Below, piece by piece: positions 1-7,724 of a stretch of 64,000 nucleotides of DNA. How positions within the stretch are numbered: position 1 is the first letter of the stretch; every line of letters starts with the position of its first letter. The DNA comes from Cyclobacteriaceae bacterium (GTDB lineage: Bacteria; Bacteroidota; Bacteroidia; Cytophagales; Cyclobacteriaceae). The stretch spans positions 61,001 through 125,000 of the forward strand of contig CANGYY010000001.1 of NCBI GenBank assembly GCA_947458585.1, given 5' to 3'. The position numbers and the translations under genes were made by a program. The notes beneath the pieces were generated by a model. The model worked only from the letters and a program-made list of their open reading frames with translations. It ran no database searches and was not told the origin of the DNA.

Positions 1-307
1 CAGAAAGGTAGACCCCTGAACCCAGCACTAGGCTGGATAAGACGAGTAGGGTTTGGGTAGTGTGGTAAACTCGCTTGGGGTCCAGATTTTTCCCCGTAGA
101 AAATCGAAAAAAGGCGGTTTCCATCCCGTAGGTAAACACGATGTTTAAAAAACCGATCAAGGCATAAATGCCCGTAAATGCGCCCAGGTCTGCCTTGGTT
201 AGGTAACCTGTGTATATGATGATCAGTAAAAAATTGATGGAGCGCCCTAAAATGCTACTTAGGCCATAAATGGCAGTTTGTCCGGCAAGTTTTTTGAGTG
301 CTCCCAT
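1..307 (-). CDS. Oligosaccharide flippase / polysaccharide biosynthesis membrane protein, N-terminal part
   Basis: Only the first 102 codons lie in the window; the gene runs off the left edge. The visible N-terminus starts MGALKKLAGQTAIYGLSS and continues with hydrophobic helices (about residues 10-40 and 45-65) and a METAFFRF motif, the pattern of MATE-like Wzx/O-antigen flippases that move lipid-linked sugars across the inner membrane. The ATG (complement of 305-307) lies 15 nt after the stop of the enoyl-CoA hydratase, so the two are probably co-transcribed. The family is inferred from pattern; the substrate cannot be told. Confidence 0.72.
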   Translation of the reverse strand, partial: MGALKKLAGQTAIYGLSSILGRSINFLLIIIYTGYLTKADLGAFTGIYALIGFLNIVFTYGMETAFFRFSTGKNLDPKRVYHTTQTLLVLSSLVLGSGVYLS

Positions 308-322
308 GGGTGGTTGGATCAC

Positions 323-1105
323 TTATTCCCCACGGAAGACTGGTTTCCGCTTCTCCAAAAATGCAGAGGTGCCTTCCTTGTAATCCCCAGATTTGACACA
401 ACGCGCAAAGGAGTTGGCTTCGGTTTGGTATCCATTTTCCTCAAGGAAAACAGCATTCACACAATCGACCACCATGCCGATGGCAAGGGGGGCTTTGCTC
501 CTAATTTTTTCTAAAATCCCTTCTGCTGTAGCGATGGCTTCTTCCTTGGTAGGTAGCACATGGTTGACTAGTCCTAAGGTTTTGGCTTCCTCGGCTCCAA
601 TCATGTCTCCAGTCATCATTAACTCATTGGCTTTACCTCTCCCTACTAGTAAGGTGAGTCGCTGCGTGCCTCCATAACCTGGGATAATGCCAAGATTGAC
701 TTCGGGCTGTCCAAATTTTGCATTTGCCGTGGCAATGCGCATGTGGCAGGCCATAGCCAACTCGCAACCACCGCCGAGGGTGTAGCCATTGGTGACCGCG
801 ATAACGGGCTTGTGGCAATTTTCGATCATCGCAAAAATTTCTTGTCCGCTCTCCGCAAACTTCCTTGCATTGACCTCGTTGAGGGAAGCGATTTCGGTGA
901 TGTCTGCACCGGCTACGAAGGCCTTTTCTCCTGCTCCAGTAAGGATAACTCCTTTGATGGCTTTGTCGTCCATAACCTGATCAAATACCTGCCTAAGTTC
1001 TTCTAGGGTAGCAAGGTTCATGGCATTCAGTTTATCCTCTCGGTTGATGGTGAGGTAGAGGATTCCTTGTCGTTCTTCGGTGTGAATATTGACAAATTCA
1101 GACAT
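323..1105 (-). CDS. Enoyl-CoA hydratase (crotonase family)
   Basis: A 260-residue protein of normal crotonase length, expected to hydrate trans-2-enoyl-CoA in fatty acid or amino acid degradation. The oxyanion-hole motif AFVAGADI sits at about residues 62-69. Both glutamates of active hydratases are present, E115 in LGGGCELA and E135 in FGQPEVNLG, followed by PGYGGTQRL. The open frame extends to 1156, but a good -33/-7 promoter lies at 1127-1157, so translation must begin downstream: at 1105 (MSEFVN) or 1111 (MTMSEF). It is followed after 15 nt by the flippase gene, an unrelated function. The exact acyl substrate is unknown. Confidence 0.9.
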   Translation of the reverse strand: MSEFVNIHTEERQGILYLTINREDKLNAMNLATLEELRQVFDQVMDDKAIKGVILTGAGEKAFVAGADITEIASLNEVNARKFAESGQEIFAMIENCHKPVIAVTNGYTLGGGCELAMACHMRIATANAKFGQPEVNLGIIPGYGGTQRLTLLVGRGKANELMMTGDMIGAEEAKTLGLVNHVLPTKEEAIATAEGILEKIRSKAPLAIGMVVDCVNAVFLEENGYQTEANSFARCVKSGDYKEGTSAFLEKRKPVFRGE

Positions 1106-1126
1106 AGTCATGCGGCATAGTTCAGA

Positions 1127-1157
1127 CAAATATACCTCCCCCTCCAACACTACCAAA
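1127..1157 (-). promoter_or_regulatory. Bacteroidota-type promoter of the enoyl-CoA hydratase gene
   Basis: On the minus strand a -33 TTTG (1154-1157) is followed by 19 nt and then a perfect TAnnTTTG -7 element, TATATTTG (1127-1134). Both sequence and spacing match the housekeeping promoter known from Bacteroides and Flavobacterium. Transcription should start near 1120, which excludes the longest reading-frame start at 1156. Confidence 0.75.
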
Positions 1158-1273
1158 TTCAGGTTAGGAGAAAAAAGTAAAATATACCCAAGACGGTCTG
1201 GAATCGACTATTTTTTATTTATATCATAACGAGAATTTTTGAAGTTTGGAACCCATTTTTTGGCTTTTTTTCT

Positions 1274-1282
1274 TACTTTTGC
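1274..1282 (+). promoter_or_regulatory. -7 element (TACTTTTGC) before icd
   Basis: TACTTTTGC fits TAnnTTTGC exactly and lies 35 nt before the icd ATG. No TTTG is found at the ideal 19-21 nt upstream distance; the nearest (1245-1248) is 25 nt away, so the -33 box is weak or absent. Confidence 0.55.
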
Positions 1283-1317
1283 GGCACGAAAGAGAAGAAT
1301 TAAACCCATAACTACCC

Positions 1318-2772
1318 ATGAACTCCAAAACTAGAATTACAGTAGCCTACGGAGACGGAATTGGCCCTGAAATCATGAAAGCGACCTTGGCCATTCTAGA
1401 TGCTGCAGGCGCCCAATTGGAATACGAGGTAATTGAAATTGGAGAGCAGGTGTACCTGAAGGGAATCAGTTCGGGAATGGCTCCCAATTCCTTTGCATCC
1501 TTACGAGCCAACAAGGTTTTTTTGAAGTCGCCGATCACTACGCCTCAGGGTGGAGGCTTCAAGTCTTTGAATGTAACTACGCGTAAGTCCTTTGGCTTGT
1601 ATGCCAACGTACGCCCTTGCAAGGCCTATTCCCCTTTTATCAAAACACATTTCCCAAAAACGGATTTGGTCATCATACGGGAGAATGAGGAGGATTTGTA
1701 TGCTGGAATTGAGCACCGCCAAACCCAGGAGGTGTACCAATGCTTGAAAGTAATTTCGCAGCCAGGCTCGGAAAAGATCATTCGCTATGCCTTTGAGTAT
1801 GCCAAAAAATATGGCCGCAAAAAGGTGACCTGCATGACCAAAGACAACATCATGAAGTTGGCGGATGGGCTATTTCACAAGACTTTTGAGGAAATCGCGA
1901 AGGAGTATCCAGGCATTGAAACGGACCACAAGATCATCGATATCGGGACTGCCTTGATTGCAGAGCGTCCAGAGATTTTTGATGTAATCGTGACGCTCAA
2001 CCTTTATGGAGACATCATCTCCGACGTAGCAGCACAAGTGACTGGGTCGGTAGGCTTGGGAGGCTCTGCAAACGTGGGTGCGGAAGTAGCCATGTTCGAA
2101 GCCATCCATGGTTCTGCTCCTGACATTGCAGGCAAGGACATTGCCAATCCATCTGGCTTATTGAATGGAGCCATCATGATGCTGGTACACATTGGCCAGC
2201 CTGAGATTGCGGAGAAAATCTCCAACGCCTGGATGAAAACGCTCGAAGATGGAATTCATACCGGCGACATCTACCAAGAAGGCTTGTCCACTAAAAAAGT
2301 AGGAACCCAGGAATTTGCTCAGGCAGTCATTGCTCGCTTAGGACAGGTGCCTAGTCAAATGACACCCGCAGTTTTTGGCAAAGAAAGTACGGCTCCCATG
2401 GACGTAGCCCTACGGCCCAAGCCAAAGGCAAAGAAAGAATTGATCGGGGTAGATGTATTCCTAGACTGGGACCAAAATCATCGGGACCCAAATGTCTTGG
2501 GTAACCTTCTGAATACACTGGATACTGGTGGTTTGAAACTGAGCCTGATTACCAATAGAGGTGTAAAGGTATTTCCTGATGGCATGAAAGAAACCTTCTG
2601 TACCGACCATTGGAGATGCCGATTCAAAGTGGAGGAAGGAAAGATACTCACGCATGCCCAGGTGATTGACCTCCTTCAAAAAGTGGAAGGTCTTGGTTTG
2701 GATTTCATCAAAACGGAGCACCTCTACACTTTCGACGGAGTAAAGGGATTTTCACTGGGACAAGGAGAATAA
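1318..2772 (+). CDS. icd: Isocitrate dehydrogenase (NADP-dependent type)
   Basis: 484 residues, related to the long Thermus/Rickettsia-type homodimeric isocitrate dehydrogenases. It oxidises isocitrate to 2-oxoglutarate with CO2 release in the TCA cycle, in the cytoplasm. Seen: N-terminal AYGDGIGPEIM, substrate-loop region VTTRKSFGLYANVRPC (about 85-100), RENEEDLYAGIEH (about 122-134), metal-binding region LNLYGDIISDVAAQ (about 229-242), and cofactor loop EAIHGSAPDIAGKDIANPSG (about 261-280). Residues from about 345 on form an extra C-terminal domain found in this subgroup. NADP preference is inferred from subgroup and not tested. It has its own promoter and terminator, so it is monocistronic. 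Confidence 0.9.
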   Translation: MNSKTRITVAYGDGIGPEIMKATLAILDAAGAQLEYEVIEIGEQVYLKGISSGMAPNSFASLRANKVFLKSPITTPQGGGFKSLNVTTRKSFGLYANVRPCKAYSPFIKTHFPKTDLVIIRENEEDLYAGIEHRQTQEVYQCLKVISQPGSEKIIRYAFEYAKKYGRKKVTCMTKDNIMKLADGLFHKTFEEIAKEYPGIETDHKIIDIGTALIAERPEIFDVIVTLNLYGDIISDVAAQVTGSVGLGGSANVGAEVAMFEAIHGSAPDIAGKDIANPSGLLNGAIMMLVHIGQPEIAEKISNAWMKTLEDGIHTGDIYQEGLSTKKVGTQEFAQAVIARLGQVPSQMTPAVFGKESTAPMDVALRPKPKAKKELIGVDVFLDWDQNHRDPNVLGNLLNTLDTGGLKLSLITNRGVKVFPDGMKETFCTDHWRCRFKVEEGKILTHAQVIDLLQKVEGLGLDFIKTEHLYTFDGVKGFSLGQGE

Positions 2773-2788
2773 CTCGAGTTTTTATCCA

Positions 2789-2820
2789 GAAGGGGAAAGC
2801 AATTTCCCCTTCTTCTTTTT
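2789..2820 (+). terminator. Rho-independent terminator of icd
   Basis: A perfect 10-bp stem (GAAGGGGAAA at 2789-2798 with TTTCCCCTTC at 2803-2812), loop GCAA, then a T-rich tail. It lies 16 nt after the icd stop. Confidence 0.85.
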
Positions 2821-2822
2821 AG

Positions 2823-2831
2823 TACATTTGC
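2823..2831 (+). promoter_or_regulatory. -7 element (TACATTTGC) of the glycosyltransferase gene
   Basis: An exact TAnnTTTGC element immediately after the icd terminator. Because it directly abuts the first possible ATG (2832), the transcript would start inside that codon's neighbourhood, so the ATG at 2865 is the likely true start of the next gene. Confidence 0.65.
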
Positions 2832-2864
2832 ATGTCTCCAATTTTGGCTACCGCATCGAATCCC

Positions 2865-4148
2865 ATGCAAAAACGCGTGTTAATCATCACCTACTATTGG
2901 CCTCCTAGTGGAGGTTCGGGTGTACAACGCTGGTTGAAGTTTGCCAAATACTTGCCCGAAGCAGGTTGGGAGCCCGTGATTTTTACCCCAGAAAACCCTG
3001 ATTTCGATCTCCAAGACGAGACACTCCTCAAGGAGATTTCTCCCGATCTGGAAGTGATTCGCTTTCCCATCTGGGAGCCTTACCAGTTGTTTGCCAAGGT
3101 GAAAAAGCAAGGGAAAAGCCATCCTGGGCGTATCATGGAGCAACCAAAAAAGGGATTCCTGGAGAAAATAGCCATTTGGCTTCGTGCCAACTTGCTGGTA
3201 CCAGACCCACGTGTTTTTTGGGTGAAGCCTTCCGTTCAATTTCTAAGTCAACTGCTCAAAGAAGGGCAGTTTCAAGCTATTATTACCACTGGGCCACCAC
3301 ATAGTTTACACCTGATTGGACAGCAACTCAAGCAAAAACATGGGGTGCCCTGGTTGGCAGACTTTAGAGACCCCTGGTCACAGTGGGAATTTCTAGACAC
3401 CCTCCCCATGTTCCCTTTTATCCGGAGACAACACGAAGCCCTGGAGCGTAAGGTTTTGCAGCAAGCAGATGTGGTGGTGACCATTTCCCCAACCTTCCAG
3501 CGTGATCTGGAGCGACTCTCAGGAAGAAAAATTGACCTGGTTACCAATGGCTACGATCCAGCAGACATTCCTCAAGATTTTGCACCTCGTACTAAAGTAG
3601 CCAATCAACTTCACCTAATTTACACAGGCATCATTGACGCTATCCGCAATCCGCTTCCTTTGATGCAGGCCTTGAAGGATGAATTTGAAGCCACCGGGGA
3701 GGAGGTCTCCTGGACTTTTGTAGGGAAGGTAAGCGAACAAGTCCAGCAGCAGGTGCAGGCCGATCCTTGGCTACAGTGCCACATCCACTTTGCGGGCTAT
3801 GTCTCCCATCAGGAAGTGTTTGACTTTTATGCCAAGGCAGATGCCCTGGTTTTGATCCTGACGGACACCAAGAATGCAAAAGGCAATATCCCAGGCAAAC
3901 TCTTTGAATACCTTGCCACCGGACTTCCTGTGCTGGCTTTGGGCGATCCGCAAGGAGATAGTTCGGAGATCCTGAGCCAAGCAGGTGCTGGTGCAGTACT
4001 TTCCCATGGGGATCAACTGGCGATGCGCCAAGCGCTTCGCACGCTGTATCAAACCTCAGGCACTTCCCAAACCCTAGGTTCTTTGGAAGCCTACTCCAGA
4101 AAAACCGGAAGCAAGCAAGTGACTGAGTTGTTGGATAGGGTAGTATGA
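2865..4148 (+). CDS. Glycosyltransferase family 4-like protein
   Basis: 427 residues from the chosen start (MQKRVLIITYYWPPSGG). The N-terminus has the glycine-rich GSGVQRWLKFAKYL stretch typical of GT-B donor/acceptor domains. The C-terminal half has the nucleotide-sugar-binding pattern NIPGKLFEYLATGLPVLAL (about residues 343-361). It should add a sugar to a polysaccharide, lipid or protein in the cytoplasm or at the inner membrane; donor and acceptor are unknown. The longer frame from 2832 adds 11 residues but overlaps the promoter. No partner gene is adjacent. Confidence 0.85.
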   Translation: MQKRVLIITYYWPPSGGSGVQRWLKFAKYLPEAGWEPVIFTPENPDFDLQDETLLKEISPDLEVIRFPIWEPYQLFAKVKKQGKSHPGRIMEQPKKGFLEKIAIWLRANLLVPDPRVFWVKPSVQFLSQLLKEGQFQAIITTGPPHSLHLIGQQLKQKHGVPWLADFRDPWSQWEFLDTLPMFPFIRRQHEALERKVLQQADVVVTISPTFQRDLERLSGRKIDLVTNGYDPADIPQDFAPRTKVANQLHLIYTGIIDAIRNPLPLMQALKDEFEATGEEVSWTFVGKVSEQVQQQVQADPWLQCHIHFAGYVSHQEVFDFYAKADALVLILTDTKNAKGNIPGKLFEYLATGLPVLALGDPQGDSSEILSQAGAGAVLSHGDQLAMRQALRTLYQTSGTSQTLGSLEAYSRKTGSKQVTELLDRVV

Positions 4149-4440
4149 AGTAGTTAGTATCAAGTATCAAGTATCAAGTCTACAATTCTGCTCCCAGTAT
4201 AAATCCCTACTTCGACATTCAGAGTTCAGCATTCAGCGTTCGACATTAAAAATAGTATCAAGTATCAAGTATCTTGTATCAAGACTCTCATTCTGCTTCC
4301 GTTAATCCTTCAACGTTCTTCAATCAACGACTGGTGTTCGACATTAGTTTTTAGTCCGTATTTCGTAATTCGTATTTCTTACTTGGTACCTGGTACATTA
4401 TACAATCCAAGAAATCAAGTAACCAGAACTAACTATTTTT
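4149..4440. repeat. Intergenic mosaic of short tandem repeats
   Basis: This gene-free stretch is built from runs of short degenerate repeats. AAGTATC-type heptamers occur in two blocks (about 4156-4179 and 4252-4285). Between and after them come TTCAGCATTCAGCGTTCGAC-like repeats, a CGTATTTCGTAATTCG block (about 4357-4378) and a TACTTGGTACCTGGTAC block (about 4380-4396). A related heptamer block occurs at 43050-43083. It carries no open frame with coding character and no clear terminator for the upstream gene. Confidence 0.7.
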
Positions 4441-4455
4441 TTTCTACTTTTCGGA

Positions 4456-5592
4456 ATGTCTGGTCCTTCCTCCTATTTGTTTGTCGCCGCCGCACTTTGT
4501 TTGGCTATATTTTTTGCAAGTTGGCTTACTCGATTTTCCTGGGGCAAGTCGGTAGGTACTCCGATCTTTGTGATTTTGATTTGTGCGGTCTTGGCCAATA
4601 CAGGGTTGATTCCAAGCGCCATGGATGGACATCCCATTTACGATGGGGTTTTTCAATACCTCGCTCCCTTAGGCATATTTATCACCTTGCTGGAAGTAGA
4701 TCTGAAAAGTTTGAAAAAAGCAGGGCTTCCCCTTTTGCTTTTATTTTTGCTGGGTTCTCTGGCTACTGTCATCGGGGTACTCACCGCCTGGGCGCTCGTG
4801 CAGCCGGCTGACACGATCGGTGCCTTGGCCCCTGCCATCGCAGGCATGTACACCGGAACCTACATAGGAGGAGCGATCAATTTCAACGCGATCGCATTGC
4901 ACTACCAGGTCAATGAGGCGGGAACGCTGTTTGCAGCAGCAACCGTGGTGGATAATCTCGTAGGCACTCCTTGGATCATTGCCACGCTTATTTTACCCAA
5001 GTACCTACAGAAATTGTATCCACGCAAAAAAATAGCCTCTGCTGCTGGAGGTGAAAAAATGCAAAGCCAAGAATCGATTGCTTTGGGACCCTTAGCGGCC
5101 TTGTTTACGATGGCCTTCATGGGGATTGCGGTAAGTAAGGCCTTGGTGATTTGGTTTCCCCAAGTGCCTGAAATTCTTTTCTTGACCTCCATCGCGTTGA
5201 TCCTTGCCCAGTTTCCAGCGGTGCAGCAGTTGAAAGGGAAGCATACCCTCGGCTACTTCTTTATCCTCTTGTTTCTGGCAGTTATAGGTACCTTGTGTGA
5301 TTTGAGTGCTTTGGTCGACGTGGGAGATCTCGCGCTCACCCTTATCCTTTTTGTAACTGTATTGATCCTAGTGCATGGGCTCGTAATCTTTGGAGTAGGG
5401 GCCCTCTTTAAAATGGACTGGGACATGATCGCGGTGGCTTCTCAAGCCAATATCGGCGGAAACACCACGGCCTTAGCAGCAGCGGAAAGCCTAAATCGAC
5501 CGGATTTACTGATCCCAGGAATCCTGGTAGGAAGTTTGGGCAATGCCATTGGAACTTACATCGGATTTGCTGTTGCAAGCGGCTTGTTTTAA
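4456..5592 (+). CDS. DUF819 family integral membrane protein
   Basis: 378 residues with roughly ten hydrophobic helices, fitting the DUF819 (YjcL-like) family of predicted transporters. Typical glycine-rich segments are visible: AGMYTGTYIGGAINFNAIA (about 134-152), VVDNLVGTPW (about 168-177) and SQANIGGNTTALAAAESLNR (about 332-351), the last near the C-terminus as in the family. It sits in the inner membrane; its substrate is not established. It is followed 38 nt downstream by another transporter, and the two may be co-expressed. Confidence 0.85.
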   Translation: MSGPSSYLFVAAALCLAIFFASWLTRFSWGKSVGTPIFVILICAVLANTGLIPSAMDGHPIYDGVFQYLAPLGIFITLLEVDLKSLKKAGLPLLLLFLLGSLATVIGVLTAWALVQPADTIGALAPAIAGMYTGTYIGGAINFNAIALHYQVNEAGTLFAAATVVDNLVGTPWIIATLILPKYLQKLYPRKKIASAAGGEKMQSQESIALGPLAALFTMAFMGIAVSKALVIWFPQVPEILFLTSIALILAQFPAVQQLKGKHTLGYFFILLFLAVIGTLCDLSALVDVGDLALTLILFVTVLILVHGLVIFGVGALFKMDWDMIAVASQANIGGNTTALAAAESLNRPDLLIPGILVGSLGNAIGTYIGFAVASGLF

Positions 5593-5630
5593 CTTACACG
5601 AACCCAAATACACCACCCAATTTTAATGTT

Positions 5631-6509
5631 ATGCAATCCAGCGTTTTAACAGAACTTTTCTTGCCTTTTTCGTTAGCCGTCATCATGTTTGGCATGGGAC
5701 TGAGTTTGCGTATCGAAGACTTCAAGCGTATCTTGATCTATCCCAAAGCAGTCGGGATTGGACTACTCAATCAACTCGTTTTTCTTCCCATCATTGCCTT
5801 CGGGATTGCCAACCTGTTTGAATTACCCGCAGAACTCGCTGTGGGATTAATGATTCTGGCGGTTTGTCCTGGGGGAGCCACTTCCAATTTGATCACGCAC
5901 CTCGCCAAGGGGGATGCAGCGCTATCCATTACGCTTACTGCTTTTTCTTCCGTCATCACGGTGTTTACCATTCCTTTCTTGGTCAATTATTCGATTGGAT
6001 ACTTTATTCCAGGAGGGGAGGCTAAGCAATTGGAAGTAGTGGGCACCGTTGTTTCTGTGTTGGTCATCACCATCATTCCCGTAGCGCTGGGAATGCTGGT
6101 GTTTGCCAAAGTACCGAAGTTAGCCTCAAAGTTGGACCTGCCATTCCGGCGCATTTCTGCCATCTTTTTTGTGATCATCGTGGTGGCAGCGGTGTTGAAA
6201 GAAAAGGAAAACTTAGTTCGCTACTTTGTAGAAGCGGGACCCGCCGCATTGACCTTGAATGTGGCCACCCTGGCCTTGAGTTTTGGAACTGCCAGGTTGT
6301 TCAAACTCCCTTTCCGACAGGGGCTGACTATCGCGATTGAATCGGGTATCCAAAATGGCACCCTCGGTATCACCATAGCGGCTACCCTGCTGATGAATTC
6401 GGTGATGACCATTCCTTCTGCCATTTACAGTTTGATCATGTTTGGAACTGCCGCCTTGGTCATTTTCTTTGGTAATTATGTGGCTTCTTCACAGAAAGCA
6501 AAGAGTTAA
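5631..6509 (+). CDS. SBF-family transporter (bile acid:sodium symporter-like)
   Basis: 292 residues with nine to ten hydrophobic segments. The family signature around CPGGATSNLITHLAKGDAAL (about residues 79-98) and the second repeat EIxxQN-like element IAIESGIQNGTLGI (about 236-249) match the SBF (ASBT/NTCP) fold, which couples organic anion uptake to sodium. In bacteria the substrates vary, so bile acid transport should not be assumed. The stop is 3 nt before the next start, suggesting a transcriptional unit with the secreted protein and acetyltransferase that follow. Confidence 0.88.
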   Translation: MQSSVLTELFLPFSLAVIMFGMGLSLRIEDFKRILIYPKAVGIGLLNQLVFLPIIAFGIANLFELPAELAVGLMILAVCPGGATSNLITHLAKGDAALSITLTAFSSVITVFTIPFLVNYSIGYFIPGGEAKQLEVVGTVVSVLVITIIPVALGMLVFAKVPKLASKLDLPFRRISAIFFVIIVVAAVLKEKENLVRYFVEAGPAALTLNVATLALSFGTARLFKLPFRQGLTIAIESGIQNGTLGITIAATLLMNSVMTIPSAIYSLIMFGTAALVIFFGNYVASSQKAKS

Positions 6510-6512
6510 CGA

Positions 6513-7124
6513 ATGATGGGAGTGACTTTTAAACGTGTTCGGTTAATTGGTTTGCTTCTTATGCTACCGCTATGCATCCAAGCACAGAGTTATTTCAATG
6601 AGTTGGGCAAGCGAATCACCTATGCCGACTACGAACAAAAGATTCTATCTGGACCTTATTTTGGTGTTCCTGGGGAAAAGGCCGGTGACCAAAAGCTCGT
6701 GCATCGTATGCCAGCAGGCCTGACCAATGCCAAATTGTTATATGAAAAACTGGGAATGCTCGCCGACTTTCAGGCAGGGCGGCCTTTGGTGGTGATTTTT
6801 TATCCAGGCAAGGACGAGTGTAATTCTGCTGCATCCACTTCGGATCCAAAATTGCTCCGATCTAACCACGAAGCAGTCCTCAAATATGCCAAGAAATTTG
6901 GGACGGCTCCACCTGTATATCTGTATCAGCAAGCACATGGATTGGAGAAGTATGCAGGCATTCATACTTGGATACCCGATCCAGAAGGTGCCTTTGCTCA
7001 GCAATTCTTTCAATTTCCCTATCCATGCAAAAGTTTCGTGGTGATCAGTCCCAAGGGCAACTACCGGGCAATCTTGGGCGAGTTTCCCATTTCTCAAATT
7101 TCAGTAGCCCTCAAAAAACTCTAA
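6513..7124 (+). CDS. Secreted protein of unknown function
   Basis: 203 residues. The N-terminus carries a signal peptide (charged MMGVTFKRVR, hydrophobic LIGLLLMLPL, cleavage near AQS at residues 25-27). The mature part has a RPLVVIFYPGKDECNS stretch (about 90-105) that resembles the beta strand plus loop of a thioredoxin-like fold, but there is no CxxC. Two further cysteines are present. I do not recognise the family. It is tightly packed between the SBF transporter (3 nt) and the acetyltransferase (7 nt). Confidence 0.7.
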   Translation: MMGVTFKRVRLIGLLLMLPLCIQAQSYFNELGKRITYADYEQKILSGPYFGVPGEKAGDQKLVHRMPAGLTNAKLLYEKLGMLADFQAGRPLVVIFYPGKDECNSAASTSDPKLLRSNHEAVLKYAKKFGTAPPVYLYQQAHGLEKYAGIHTWIPDPEGAFAQQFFQFPYPCKSFVVISPKGNYRAILGEFPISQISVALKKL

Positions 7125-7131
7125 TCCATCT

Positions 7132-7656
7132 GTGAATACTTCTGTCCCTGAATTACGCAAAGCCAATCTTTCTGATTTGCCCGAACTGCTGGCCCTTGCT
7201 CGAACCTCCTTTGTGCAGGCATTTACCGAAGGGAATAAGCCTGAAAATGTGCAGGCTTATCTAGCCGAAGCCTTTACTGAAGACAAGTTGACCCAGGAAA
7301 TGCAGGAGACCGCGTCGACTTTTATTGTAGCAAGTTTAGCTGGGAAGCTTGTAGGTTACACTAAACTCAACCTTTCTGCCGCACAGGCAGACGTGCAGGA
7401 TCCCGATTCAGTGGAGGTGGCTCGCTTGTATACCTTGGAAGAGGTGTGGGGTACCGGGCTGGGGCAGTTGCTACTCGATGCAGCCTTCGCTTTTGCGAAG
7501 CAGGAGGGAAAGACTTGGCTTTGGCTGGGTGTCTGGGAGCACAATGCGCGTGCGATCCGTTTTTACGAGAAAAATGGACTCCGCATTTTTGGGAGCCATC
7601 CCTTTCCCTTTGGGGACGAAATCCAAAACGATTGGCTGATGCGGATGGAGCTGTGA
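7132..7656 (+). CDS. GNAT-family N-acetyltransferase
   Basis: 174 residues starting at a GTG codon 7 nt after the preceding stop. The acetyl-CoA pyrophosphate-binding loop is visible in EEVWGTGLGQLLLDAAFAFA (about 103-122), followed by the WLGVWEHNARAIRFYEKNGL segment (about 128-147), both standard for GNAT enzymes. The acceptor (small molecule, peptide or protein) cannot be predicted. Confidence 0.87.
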   Translation: MNTSVPELRKANLSDLPELLALARTSFVQAFTEGNKPENVQAYLAEAFTEDKLTQEMQETASTFIVASLAGKLVGYTKLNLSAAQADVQDPDSVEVARLYTLEEVWGTGLGQLLLDAAFAFAKQEGKTWLWLGVWEHNARAIRFYEKNGLRIFGSHPFPFGDEIQNDWLMRMEL

Positions 7657-7724
7657 AGAAGGGTGTCTTCAAGTAACTACTTCTTGCAGGTCAAATGGAG
7701 TATGCCTATTTTTAAAGAAAAAAA

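Noticed and set aside
1106..1156. Upstream start of enoyl-CoA hydratase
   Set aside because: The stretch contains a perfect -33/-7 promoter with 19-nt spacing, so it cannot be translated.
1183..1317. Riboswitch before icd
   Set aside because: I see no conserved riboswitch core or terminator in this 130-bp stretch, only a -7 element and an A/T-rich leader.
4149..4440. CRISPR array or phage attachment site
   Set aside because: Units are 7-20 bp, degenerate, with no unique spacers, no cas genes and no integrase nearby.
4383..4811. 142-codon frame overlapping the DUF819 gene
   Set aside because: It is a shifted frame of the real gene, rich in Arg/Trp/Ser with no hydrophobic pattern.
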